This document shows positions 56,841 to 64,000 of a DNA stretch of 64,000 bases, in pieces. The DNA is from Catenovulum maritimum. Lineage in GTDB: Bacteria; Pseudomonadota; Gammaproteobacteria; Enterobacterales; Alteromonadaceae. Below the pieces are notes generated by a model. That model was not told where the DNA came from and did not search any database. It saw only the letters and a program-made list of their open reading frames with translations. The first letter of the stretch is position 1. Every line of letters begins with the position of its first letter. A program made the translations under genes and the position numbers. Location: NCBI RefSeq assembly GCF_001050375.1, contig NZ_KQ130490.1, forward strand, positions 85,776 through 149,775, given 5' to 3'.

Positions 56841-57953
56841 ATGAAATTAAATACTGCAGCAGAAATCATCGAAGATATCAAATTAGGCAAAATGGTAATT
56901 TTGATGGATGATGAAGATCGTGAAAACGAAGGCGATCTTATCATTGCAGCCGAACATTGTACGCCTGAAATGATTAACTTTATGGCAACACATGGCAGAG
57001 GATTAATCTGTTTAACCTTAACTCGTGAACGTTGTCAGCAACTTGATTTACCTTTAATGGTAGATAGAAATGAAGCCGCATTTGGTACTAATTTCACCTT
57101 ATCAATCGAGGCTGCAACTGGTGTTACTACAGGTATTTCCGCAGCAGATAGATCTAGAACGGTTAGAGCAGCTGTTGCACGTGACGCTAAACCAAGTGAT
57201 ATTGTTCAACCAGGTCATATTTTCCCTATTATGGCGAAAGATGGTGGCGTACTTAATCGAGCAGGGCATACAGAAGCCGGGTGTGATTTAGCAAGATTAG
57301 CGGGTTTAGAGCCAGCCGGTGTTATCGTTGAAATATTAAACGAAGACGGCACGATGGCTCGTCGACCTGAACTAGAAAAGTTTGCACAAAAGCATCAAAT
57401 TAAAATTGGTACTATTGCTGATTTAATCGAATATAGAAATGCTAACGAAACCACAATTGAAAAGATTGGCCAGTGCAAATTACCGACAGAGTTTGGTGAA
57501 TTTGATTTGTTCACATTTCGCGATACGATCGATGGTCAAGTTCATTTAGCGCTTAAAAATGTTGAGATCAAAGCTGATGAGCCGACTTTAGTTAGAGTAC
57601 ATGTGACAAATGTGTTTGGCGATTTATTAAGATCGAGCCGAGAAGAGTCTCGTTCATGGTCGCTGACGAGTTCATTAAAACGAATTGGTGATGATGGTGG
57701 TGTGTTGGTTTTACTGGGCAAAACTGAAAGCCCAGAAGAATTACTTGCGAAAGTGAATTTTTACCAGCAACAAGATGAAGGTAAAAGCCCAAGAGCGACT
57801 AACAATTGGCGTGGTACATCGAGAACAGTTGGTGTCGGCTCTCAGATATTATCTGCATTAAATGTCAGCAAAATGCGACTGTTAAGCTCGCAGAAAAAGT
57901 ATCATTCACTAGCCGGTTTCGGTTTAGAAGTGGTTGATTACGTAGACGAGTAA
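56841..57953 (+). CDS. ribBA: Bifunctional DHBP synthase / GTP cyclohydrolase II-like protein
   Basis: A 370-residue protein. Residues 1-200 are 3,4-dihydroxy-2-butanone 4-phosphate synthase ([29 protein letters not shown]-like [14 protein letters not shown], and [20 protein letters not shown]). Residues about 205-370 are GTP-cyclohydrolase-II-like. The usual zinc and active-site cysteines of GCHII are not visible in this half (the region reads [20 protein letters not shown]), so the second domain may be inactive in GTP hydrolysis, as in several gammaproteobacterial RibBA-type proteins that rely on a separate RibA. The first activity is secure. Confidence 0.92.
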   Translation: MKLNTAAEIIEDIKLGKMVILMDDEDRENEGDLIIAAEHCTPEMINFMATHGRGLICLTLTRERCQQLDLPLMVDRNEAAFGTNFTLSIEAATGVTTGISAADRSRTVRAAVARDAKPSDIVQPGHIFPIMAKDGGVLNRAGHTEAGCDLARLAGLEPAGVIVEILNEDGTMARRPELEKFAQKHQIKIGTIADLIEYRNANETTIEKIGQCKLPTEFGEFDLFTFRDTIDGQVHLALKNVEIKADEPTLVRVHVTNVFGDLLRSSREESRSWSLTSSLKRIGDDGGVLVLLGKTESPEELLAKVNFYQQQDEGKSPRATNNWRGTSRTVGVGSQILSALNVSKMRLLSSQKKYHSLAGFGLEVVDYVDE

Positions 57954-58051
57954 AAATATTCGCTAAATATTGGTTTTTTTTTAATTAACATTCACTGATT
58001 GCGTGAATTTTTGATAGAATTCGCGCAATTTTGAAAAAGTAGGGTTTTATA

Positions 58052-58516
58052 ATGCAAGTTATCGAAGGCGCATTTCCAGCAAAAGGCAAAAAATTTGCTA
58101 TCGTTGTTTCTCGTTTTAATAGTTTTATCGTTGAATCTTTAGTTGAAGGCGCAATTGATACGTTAAAACGCCATGGTCAAGTTGAAGATGCTGATATTAC
58201 TATCGTTCGTTGTCCAGGTGCTTATGAATTACCTTTAGTTGCGAAAAAAGTAGTTGAAACAAATAAATATGATGCATTAATTGCATTAGGTGCGGTTATT
58301 CGTGGCGGCACGCCTCACTTTGATTTTGTTGCAAATGAATGTAACAAAGGCTTAGCGCAAGTTTCTTTAGATTCAGGTATTCCAGTTGCATTTGGTGTAC
58401 TGACTACAGATTCAATTGAACAAACAATTGAACGTGCAGGCACAAAAATGGGCAATAAAGGTGGTGAAGCTGCTTTAAGTGCGTTAGAAATGGTTAACGT
58501 ATTATCTCAGCTGTAG
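58052..58516 (+). CDS. ribH: 6,7-dimethyl-8-ribityllumazine synthase
   Basis: A 154-residue enzyme that condenses the RibD product with dihydroxybutanone phosphate; normally assembles into a 60-mer or smaller capsid-like complex. It has [54 protein letters not shown] with the catalytic His, and [19 protein letters not shown]. It follows ribBA and precedes nusB by 9 bases. Confidence 0.98.
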   Translation: MQVIEGAFPAKGKKFAIVVSRFNSFIVESLVEGAIDTLKRHGQVEDADITIVRCPGAYELPLVAKKVVETNKYDALIALGAVIRGGTPHFDFVANECNKGLAQVSLDSGIPVAFGVLTTDSIEQTIERAGTKMGNKGGEAALSALEMVNVLSQL

Positions 58517-58525
58517 GAGTTTAGA

Positions 58526-58945
58526 TTGAAACCTTCACACCGTAGACGCTCGCGTGAACTGGCTGCCCAATCAGTTTATGCTTGGCAAATGTCTAATAAT
58601 CATATTAGCAACATTGTTGATAACACGTTAGAAGAAAATAGCTCTTCAACTTTTGATGTTAATTTTTATCGAGAGTTAGTATTAGGCACGGCAAAAAATG
58701 CTTCTAGTTTAGATGAAGCTTATAAAGAATTCCTTGACCGTCCAATTGACGATTTAGGCTTTGTTGAAAAAGCTGTACTAAGAGTTGCTGTTTTTGAATT
58801 AACACACTGTTTAGAAGTACCATATCGAGTCGTGATTAATGAAGCAATCGAGATAGCTAAAACGTTTGCTGCAGATGACAGTCATAAATTCGTAAATGGT
58901 GTACTAGATAAAGCTGTAAAAATTATTCGACCTCACGGTAAATAA
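58526..58945 (+). CDS. nusB: Transcription antitermination factor NusB
   Basis: A 139-residue all-helical RNA-binding protein that, with NusE, binds boxA for rRNA antitermination. The N-terminus KPSHRRRSRELAAQSVYAWQ and C-terminal EVPYRVVINEAIEIAKTFAA and KFVNGVLDKAVK are typical. It starts with TTG 58526 behind TAGGAG. The ribH-nusB neighbourhood is conserved across proteobacteria. Confidence 0.97.
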   Translation: MKPSHRRRSRELAAQSVYAWQMSNNHISNIVDNTLEENSSSTFDVNFYRELVLGTAKNASSLDEAYKEFLDRPIDDLGFVEKAVLRVAVFELTHCLEVPYRVVINEAIEIAKTFAADDSHKFVNGVLDKAVKIIRPHGK

Positions 58946-58977
58946 ACGGCTACATTTATTTGGGCGACTTTGTCACT

Positions 58978-59946
58978 ATGGCTGAATTTGATTTTATCAA
59001 TAAGTACTTCCATCGTGGCAAAACGCCTGATCAAGTTATGCTTGATAAAGGCGATGACTGCGCCTTAATTGCACCTTCAATTGGCTGCGCACTAGCAGTC
59101 ACTACAGATACTCTAGTTTGTGGCACACATTTCCTGCCAGACATTCATCCTCATGCATTAGCCTATCGGGCTTTAGCGACTAATATTAGCGATCTCGCTG
59201 CAATGGGCGCGTTACCTAAGTGGTTTAGTCTTGCTATTTGCTTACCAAAAGATTTAACAGATACCGAATCTTGGTTAGATAAATTTAGCCAGGGATTATT
59301 TCAACTGGCAGATAAACACAATATATATTTGATTGGCGGAGATACGACTTCTGGCCCACTTAGCATAACCATAACAGCGATGGGAGAGGTTGAGCCAACT
59401 AAAGCGTTAACTCGTTCAGCTGCGCAAGTGGGAGATCGAATATTTGCATCAGGCAACTTAGGCGGTGCAGCGGGTGCTTTAGATTTTTTGTTAGCTAAAT
59501 CAACACCGATAAATTCAGATATTGAAACAAGTCTGTTGCAATATTTTAATTATCCCGAGCCGCAAGTGGAACTTGGCCTGTTATTGGCTGGTAAAGCGAA
59601 TGCTGCAATCGATATTTCAGATGGCTTATTAGCTGATTTGAGCCATATTCTTAAAGCTTCAAACGTAGCCGCTTCTGTTGATTTAGATCTATTGCCCATA
59701 GATGATAATTTAATTAAACAATTTGGTTTAAAAAAAGCTCAAATGCTTGCGGCTACAGGCGGTGATGATTATCAATTGTGTTTTACAGTACCAGATGAAC
59801 AGGTGAGTTTAGTGAAAAAACTATCCTCTCAAGCAAGGATTCAAATTAAGGAAATTGGCATAGTTAAGCAGGGAAGGGGGTTAGAAATTTTCTCTGAAGG
59901 CGAGGCTGTCAATATAGATCAAAAAGGTTATCAACATTTTGCGTAA
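58978..59946 (+). CDS. thiL: Thiamine-monophosphate kinase
   Basis: A 322-residue enzyme that phosphorylates TMP to TPP, the last step of thiamine cofactor synthesis. ATG 58978 gives the family N-terminus MAEFDFINKYFHRG; a TTG six codons upstream is in frame but less likely. ATP/Mg2+ residues lie in DKGDDCALI, TTDTLVCGTHFL, NISDLAAMGALP, GGDTTSGPLSIT and AIDISDGLLADLSHI. Its stop codon overlaps the pgpA start. Confidence 0.96.
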   Translation: MAEFDFINKYFHRGKTPDQVMLDKGDDCALIAPSIGCALAVTTDTLVCGTHFLPDIHPHALAYRALATNISDLAAMGALPKWFSLAICLPKDLTDTESWLDKFSQGLFQLADKHNIYLIGGDTTSGPLSITITAMGEVEPTKALTRSAAQVGDRIFASGNLGGAAGALDFLLAKSTPINSDIETSLLQYFNYPEPQVELGLLLAGKANAAIDISDGLLADLSHILKASNVAASVDLDLLPIDDNLIKQFGLKKAQMLAATGGDDYQLCFTVPDEQVSLVKKLSSQARIQIKEIGIVKQGRGLEIFSEGEAVNIDQKGYQHFA

Positions 59947-60442
59947 GTTAGAGATTAGACCAGAACTTAAAACCATATCTTGGTTAAACCCTATCCATTT
60001 TTTATCTTTAGGCTTTGGTTCAGGCTTAGCACCTATAGCTCCAGGTACATTTGGTACTATAGCTGCTATACCTGTTTATTTAGCTATGCAGCTGTTACCA
60101 CCTTCGTTTTATATTAGCTTGACGCTCATTTTTATGTTCGCTGGTTTTTGGTTTTGCGGCTACACTGCAAAGGCACTTAATACACATGATCACCCCGCAA
60201 TTGTTTGGGATGAAGTGGTTGGTTTATTAATTACTTTATCTATTTTTCCATTTTCTTGGATAACCCTATTGCTGGGTTTTTTGCTTTTTAGACTGTTTGA
60301 CATAATAAAACCATGGCCGATAAGTTGGCTAGATAAACACGTACATGGCGGCGTAGGAATTATGCTAGATGATGTACTCGCCGGTTTAATGGCTTGGGGT
60401 TGTTTATGGCTGATTTCGAGTTATCTAGTACCTTTAAGTTAA
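59939..60442 (+). CDS. pgpA: Phosphatidylglycerophosphatase A
   Basis: A 167-residue inner-membrane phosphatase that makes phosphatidylglycerol. Conserved segments GSGLAPIAPGTFGTIAAIPV, HDHPAIVWDEVVGLL and GGVGIMLDDVLAGLMAW, with about four hydrophobic stretches. It starts with TTG 59939, overlapping the thiL stop by 8 bases, so translation is coupled. Confidence 0.96.
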   Translation: MRKLEIRPELKTISWLNPIHFLSLGFGSGLAPIAPGTFGTIAAIPVYLAMQLLPPSFYISLTLIFMFAGFWFCGYTAKALNTHDHPAIVWDEVVGLLITLSIFPFSWITLLLGFLLFRLFDIIKPWPISWLDKHVHGGVGIMLDDVLAGLMAWGCLWLISSYLVPLS

Positions 60443-60451
60443 GGAGAACTT

Positions 60452-61300
60452 ATGACTGAGTTAGTTGCTATTGATTATAGGGCACCAAATGCAGCTCAGC
60501 TTTTTACCGAGTCTTTAAAAAATACAGGCTTCGGCGTGCTACGTAATCATCCTTTGTCACAAGAACGGGTTTTAAATCTTTACCAAAGCTGGCAAGTATT
60601 TTTTAATCAAAGCGAACAAGCTAAAAATAGCTTTAGCTATAAATCGATTAAACAAGATGGCTTTTTTTCAAGAAATAAAGCAGAAAGCGCGAAAGGCTCA
60701 TCTCATAGAGATATTAAAGAATATTATCATTATTACCCATGGGGGCAATGCCCTACAGAACTCCAAGGCATCACCCAAGCTTACTATCAGGCGGCAAACT
60801 CTCTTGCGGCAGAGTTGCTGGCTTGGGTTGAAGAGTTTACACCGCTAGAAATATCCCATAGTTACACTCAATCTTTATCTAGTATGATAGAAAACTGTGA
60901 GAATACTTTACTTCGTATTTTACACTATCCTCCGTTACTTGAAGATGAAGAACCAGAAGCTATTAGAGCTGCGGCGCATGAAGATATTAATCTATTGACG
61001 ATTTTACCCGCAGCGAATGAACCAGGCTTACAAGTAAAAACTCTAGAAGGTGACTGGTTAGATGTACCGAGTGATTTTGGCTATTTAATTGTAAATATAG
61101 GCGACATGTTACAAGAAGCGTCAGCTGGCTACTTTCCATCAACTACTCATAGAGTGATTAATCCGAAAAATAAATTAGAAAATAAATCTAGAATTTCTAT
61201 GCCGCTATTCTTACATGCAAAGCCTGATGTCGTGTTATCCGAGCGTTATACTGCACATGAATACTTGATGCAAAGACTAAAAGAATTAGGTGTTTTGTAA
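60452..61300 (+). CDS. Isopenicillin N synthase-family Fe(II)/2-oxoglutarate oxygenase
   Basis: A 282-residue double-stranded beta-helix oxygenase. The iron ligands are visible as His and Asp in AAHEDINLLTILPA (near 173-186) and His in FPSTTHRVINP (near 229-239), with the co-substrate Arg in SRISMPLFLH. The N-terminal GFGVLRNHPLSQERVL is typical of the IPNS-like group. The substrate is unknown; the family includes enzymes acting on antibiotics, hormones and small acids. GGAG precedes the ATG 9 bases after pgpA, so it may share that transcript. Confidence 0.88.
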   Translation: MTELVAIDYRAPNAAQLFTESLKNTGFGVLRNHPLSQERVLNLYQSWQVFFNQSEQAKNSFSYKSIKQDGFFSRNKAESAKGSSHRDIKEYYHYYPWGQCPTELQGITQAYYQAANSLAAELLAWVEEFTPLEISHSYTQSLSSMIENCENTLLRILHYPPLLEDEEPEAIRAAAHEDINLLTILPAANEPGLQVKTLEGDWLDVPSDFGYLIVNIGDMLQEASAGYFPSTTHRVINPKNKLENKSRISMPLFLHAKPDVVLSERYTAHEYLMQRLKELGVL

Positions 61301-61429
61301 AATTATCATTGAACTTGAAATCAAGTTAGTTTACTAATGTCATTAAGTTTAAATGCTATTTAGTTTACACTCGTTTATTCCACGCTTGTTTCGTTCAGAT
61401 TAGCATCACTATAAATATAAGGAAGTAGT

Positions 61430-62497
61430 TTGCGATTAATACAGTTAGGGATAGTTTTACTCAGTTTATTCTCATCAATCATACATGCAAATGAGCAAGT
61501 TCCCTGTTGGTTAAATAAACCTATTAATGATCATTTAATCGGATTTATCGGGGTCTCGAGTCCTTATGCTGCCAAAGCAGATCTACCACTAACTTCTAGT
61601 CGTAAAAAAGCACTGTCAAAAATGGCTGCATATTTCGATTGGACGTTAATAGAATCAGATTTCGAAAATTTGAAGCAAAATACTAAGGCGCTATCTAATG
61701 GAGCTGAGATCATTTTTGCCAAAGGTTTTCAAAATCAAAATGGATTTTTTAGTTATGTTACCTTCCAAGACAATCGCCATAGAACACAACAAAAGTCACT
61801 GAACAAACTTTGTAAATTGTCAGTTTGTCAATTTGAAAAATGCCAACCTGATTGGTTATGCAAAAGTAATGCAAGTGCCGTTTTCGGCGCAAGTAACCTC
61901 ACTAGTATCCCTTCAAGGCAGTATTTAAAAACGGCTGAAAATGCGCGAGAAATAATGTCTTACTTAGATCAAGCTTATGTTGACGAATATATATACAAAG
62001 TAAATACTACAGGTTTAAAGCAAAATGTTGATTTTAGACTCCGTAACTGGAATGTTGATAAGCTGGGCACTTCAAATTCCAAATTACTTAATACGAATGT
62101 GTGTCATAGTCGTCACTTTTTGTTTTCTCGGTTTACCCATGACAACTTATCTGTAGTACCATTAAAAACGTTCGATACTTGGTTCGTTAATCCACATTTA
62201 CCAAGTCGCCAAGGTGCAGTTGGTAGTTTTGTTGGTTATACTGCAGATGGTAAATTTAGTAGCTCGATTAAGTTTGCAATAAAAGATGCGTTAATTGAAC
62301 TTGCTAAAGTAAAAGAAATTGAGATTGAAAGTGAATATTTAATTGAGAGTGGTACAGGCATTTTCACGCTTTCAAAGACGAAAGAAATAACTTCGACTTC
62401 GGTTAGTGCAAAGTTGATGGATATTAAGATTAAAGAAAAAGACAACAAACTAGTTGTTTACACTTGGTTATTAGAAAACCCACAGCAAGGAAATTAA
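61430..62497 (+). CDS. Secreted protein with two LPP20-like units
   Basis: A 355-residue exported protein (TTG 61430 behind GGAAG; signal peptide MRLIQLGIVLLSLFSSIIHA). Two segments share a pattern of Trp then N-P, Gly, Ala and an amphipathic helix: PCWLNKPINDHLIGFIGVSS (near 25-44) and TWFVNPHLPSRQGAVGSFVG (near 245-264), both followed by an Ala/Lys-rich helix. LPP20-family lipoproteins show the same PxW-NP opening, so this may be two diverged LPP20-like units joined by a mid-region with many Cys (CKLSVCQFEKCQPDWLC). It ends 2 bases before an LPP20-type lipoprotein gene. Function unknown. Confidence 0.6.
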   Translation: MRLIQLGIVLLSLFSSIIHANEQVPCWLNKPINDHLIGFIGVSSPYAAKADLPLTSSRKKALSKMAAYFDWTLIESDFENLKQNTKALSNGAEIIFAKGFQNQNGFFSYVTFQDNRHRTQQKSLNKLCKLSVCQFEKCQPDWLCKSNASAVFGASNLTSIPSRQYLKTAENAREIMSYLDQAYVDEYIYKVNTTGLKQNVDFRLRNWNVDKLGTSNSKLLNTNVCHSRHFLFSRFTHDNLSVVPLKTFDTWFVNPHLPSRQGAVGSFVGYTADGKFSSSIKFAIKDALIELAKVKEIEIESEYLIESGTGIFTLSKTKEITSTSVSAKLMDIKIKEKDNKLVVYTWLLENPQQGN

Positions 62498-62499
62498 AT

Positions 62500-63075
62500 A
62501 TGAATATGAAAAAATTAGTATTAACAGCTGGTATCGCAACATTATTATCAGCGTGTGGCTCAACTCAACAGTCAGCTGAATCTACTGGCGTGAATATCCC
62601 GGATTGGGTATTGAACCCAGTCGTGGAAGATGGGATAGCCGCTGCGGATTGTGTTAAATTTTCAGGCAATATGTCAATCGATCAAAAAATGGCAGCTGCA
62701 AATAGCCGTTTAGCACTTGCGCAACAAATTGAAACTCGAGTTGAAGGTTTAGATAAAACTTATGCGAGTAGAGTAGATGCTAACGATGAACTAACGACAG
62801 GAACTAACTTTAGCTCTGTATCAAAGCAGATTACCAAGCAAAAACTGAATGGTAGCCGTATCATTAAATCTGGCGTTGTTGATATTGCTGGTAAAAATCA
62901 CTTTTGTGTCATGATGTCTATGAGCCCAGAGACAACTAAAGATTTATTTGCTTCAATTGTTCAAGCGTCTAAAAAGACAGTTAACCCTCAAGATGAAAAA
63001 TTCCTTTACCAAGAGTTTAAAGCCCACAAAGCTGAACTTGATTTAGAAAAAGAAATTGCTCGTCTAACGAACTAA
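62500..63075 (+). CDS. LPP20-family lipoprotein
   Basis: A 191-residue lipoprotein: ATG 62500 (with AAGGAA before it), lipobox LSAC near residues 16-19, then IPDWVLNPVVEDGIAAADCV and the helix SRLALAQQIETRVEGLDKTY, the typical LPP20 pattern. The Helicobacter LPP20 family name-giver is an outer-membrane lipoprotein of unknown role. The C-terminus is a charged helix (EFKAHKAELDLEKEIARL). It is coupled by position to the upstream LPP20-like gene, and a strong terminator separates it from the MltC-like gene. Confidence 0.82.
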   Translation: MNMKKLVLTAGIATLLSACGSTQQSAESTGVNIPDWVLNPVVEDGIAAADCVKFSGNMSIDQKMAAANSRLALAQQIETRVEGLDKTYASRVDANDELTTGTNFSSVSKQITKQKLNGSRIIKSGVVDIAGKNHFCVMMSMSPETTKDLFASIVQASKKTVNPQDEKFLYQEFKAHKAELDLEKEIARLTN

Positions 63076-63078
63076 AAT

Positions 63079-63110
63079 AAAAAACGGCAAATTTATTTGC
63101 CGTTTTTTTT
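63079..63110 (+). terminator. Terminator after the LPP20 lipoprotein gene
   Basis: Stem AAAAAACGGCAAAT / ATTTGCCGTTTTTT with a two-base loop and extra T, immediately after the stop codon. Strong intrinsic terminator. Confidence 0.92.
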
Positions 63111-63163
63111 ATTTACATTTCAATTCGCCTGTTCACTTTCATGATTTAATAGGGACTAAGACA

Positions 63164-64000
63164 ATGAAAGGTAAAATAGTCTGTTTACCCATACTATTAT
63201 CATTACTACCCTTGGCATCGGCACAAAGCCAATCTTTTGCAGAATTTAAAGCAGAAATGGATGCTTTAAAGGCTGAATCACACACCACAAATATAAAAGC
63301 TTTTGATAATTGGCAGCAACAAAGGTTAGCTGAATATCAAAATTTTAGACAAGAACACTTTCGCCAGTTAGACAATATGAGAAATGAATTATTGGATAGC
63401 TGGGGAGAAGCTGAAATTTCAGACAGTAGAAAATATGTTGAATATGATGACAATGAAACTATTCGCTCAGTGGTTGATTTTGAAAATAACGAAATACGAA
63501 TTAGTGTATTGCACGAAAAAACAAGCTCAAATGAAAAAGACAAAATAGCTAAGGCTATTTTAGCTCTAAAGCAAAAATTTGAGGCTCAAACTGGCAGCAA
63601 GCTAAACTCTCTAGAACAGCTTGTAGGCAATAAAATCACTCAAAATCAAGTTTCTAGTTTAGTTGAAAATGCTGAAGTGAAGGATGATTCCACGCTTATT
63701 GAACAACCTATTATTGATATATACCGCCAAGAAATTGTAAAAATTGATCAACAATCTAAAGCGCAAAAAAACCAAGTCGACAAAATCTTAGCCAAACCTT
63801 TAGTCAGTGCGCCTGAATCAGAGGACTCTATTGAAGAAGTATCAAAATTAGCTACTGAACACGCCAAAATAGATCAGGAAAAAGCAGACAGAATAAAAGC
63901 GCTTAAGAAGAAACTAGTGCGACTTAAGTTAGAGCGAGAAGGGCGTAAACAAGCATATTTAGCAAATAAACAAGCTGAAAAAAACGCTACGAATCAAGTT
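63164..64000 (+). CDS. MltC-like (DUF3393) secreted protein, 3' end outside window
   Basis: An open frame of 279 codons still open at the window edge. A signal peptide (MKGKIVCLPILLSLLPLASA) is followed by a DUF3393-like N-terminal domain as in murein transglycosylase C: FAEFKAEMDALKAE, YQNFRQEHFRQLDNMRN and the strand KYVEYDDNETIRSVVDFENN. From about residue 180 the sequence becomes a charged coiled-coil (QEKADRIKALKKKLVRLKLE). The SLT catalytic domain expected in MltC would lie beyond 64000. There is no lipobox Cys, unlike E. coli MltC, so it is probably periplasmic. Related to the peptidoglycan by inference only. Confidence 0.7.
   Translation, partial: MKGKIVCLPILLSLLPLASAQSQSFAEFKAEMDALKAESHTTNIKAFDNWQQQRLAEYQNFRQEHFRQLDNMRNELLDSWGEAEISDSRKYVEYDDNETIRSVVDFENNEIRISVLHEKTSSNEKDKIAKAILALKQKFEAQTGSKLNSLEQLVGNKITQNQVSSLVENAEVKDDSTLIEQPIIDIYRQEIVKIDQQSKAQKNQVDKILAKPLVSAPESEDSIEEVSKLATEHAKIDQEKADRIKALKKKLVRLKLEREGRKQAYLANKQAEKNATNQV

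Overview
The window is AT-rich chromosomal DNA of a marine-type gammaproteobacterium, most likely an Alteromonadales member. The evidence is gene content and order: mltF, purL, prfB-lysS, nhaB-dsbB, lolCDE and nrdR-rib-nusB-thiL-pgpA all look like orthologues from that group, and several secreted carbohydrate-active proteins are present. The order-level placement is inference. No rRNA, tRNA or CRISPR array was seen.

Layout. 1-6 kb: the 3' end of an ABC exporter gene, a beta-helix lipoprotein, and a minus-strand group mltF-GNAT-wbuC. 6.2-10.1 kb: purL. 10.1-16.8 kb: an accessory stretch with low coding density. It holds an orphan SUKH-type immunity gene, a second probable immunity gene, several decayed C-terminal tails of polymorphic toxins joined by a repeated pre-toxin segment, the fossil 3' end of a TonB-dependent receptor, a periplasmic binding protein, a methyltransferase, a GFA-family protein and a 270-bp MITE-like element. 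16.8-33.8 kb: housekeeping genes: prfB with its programmed frameshift, lysS, topB, a transglutaminase/TPR lipoprotein, recN, yehS, rhlE, dsbB, nhaB, lolCDE and gapA. 34-43 kb: glycogen and maltodextrin genes malQ-glgB-glgX, then gnd and msrB. 43-46 kb: mlaA behind a palindromic element, and a GH49-like beta-helix lipoprotein. 46.2-51.1 kb: a four-gene minus-strand operon that appears to encode a complete glucosylglycerate cycle. 51.4-61.3 kb: a dienelactone-hydrolase-like gene, an MTHFR-like gene, glyA, nrdR, ribD, ribE, ribBA, ribH, nusB, thiL, pgpA and a 2-oxoglutarate/Fe(II)-type oxygenase. 61.4-64 kb: an envelope cluster with a protein carrying two LPP20-like units, an LPP20 lipoprotein, and a truncated MltC/DUF3393-type protein.

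How the genes work together. In the glucosylglycerate operon, a GT81-like synthase makes glucosyl-3-phosphoglycerate from a nucleotide-glucose and 3-phosphoglycerate, and a HAD phosphatase dephosphorylates it to glucosylglycerate. A GH13 phosphorylase then releases glucose-1-phosphate and glycerate, and a glycerate kinase returns glycerate to 3-phosphoglycerate. The nearby malQ-glgB-glgX set handles the glucan pool that exchanges with glucose-1-phosphate, and gapA and gnd border central carbon flow. A perfect 27-bp palindrome lies in the divergent promoter region upstream of this operon and is a candidate operator.

Most notable observations: the toxin/immunity module graveyard at 10.3-14.1 kb, the closed glucosylglycerate cycle, two non-autonomous palindromic or inverted-repeat elements (one supplies a stop codon, the other abuts a ribosome-binding site), a well-matched LexA-type box between topB and a lipoprotein gene, and the tandem LPP20-like protein at the right end.
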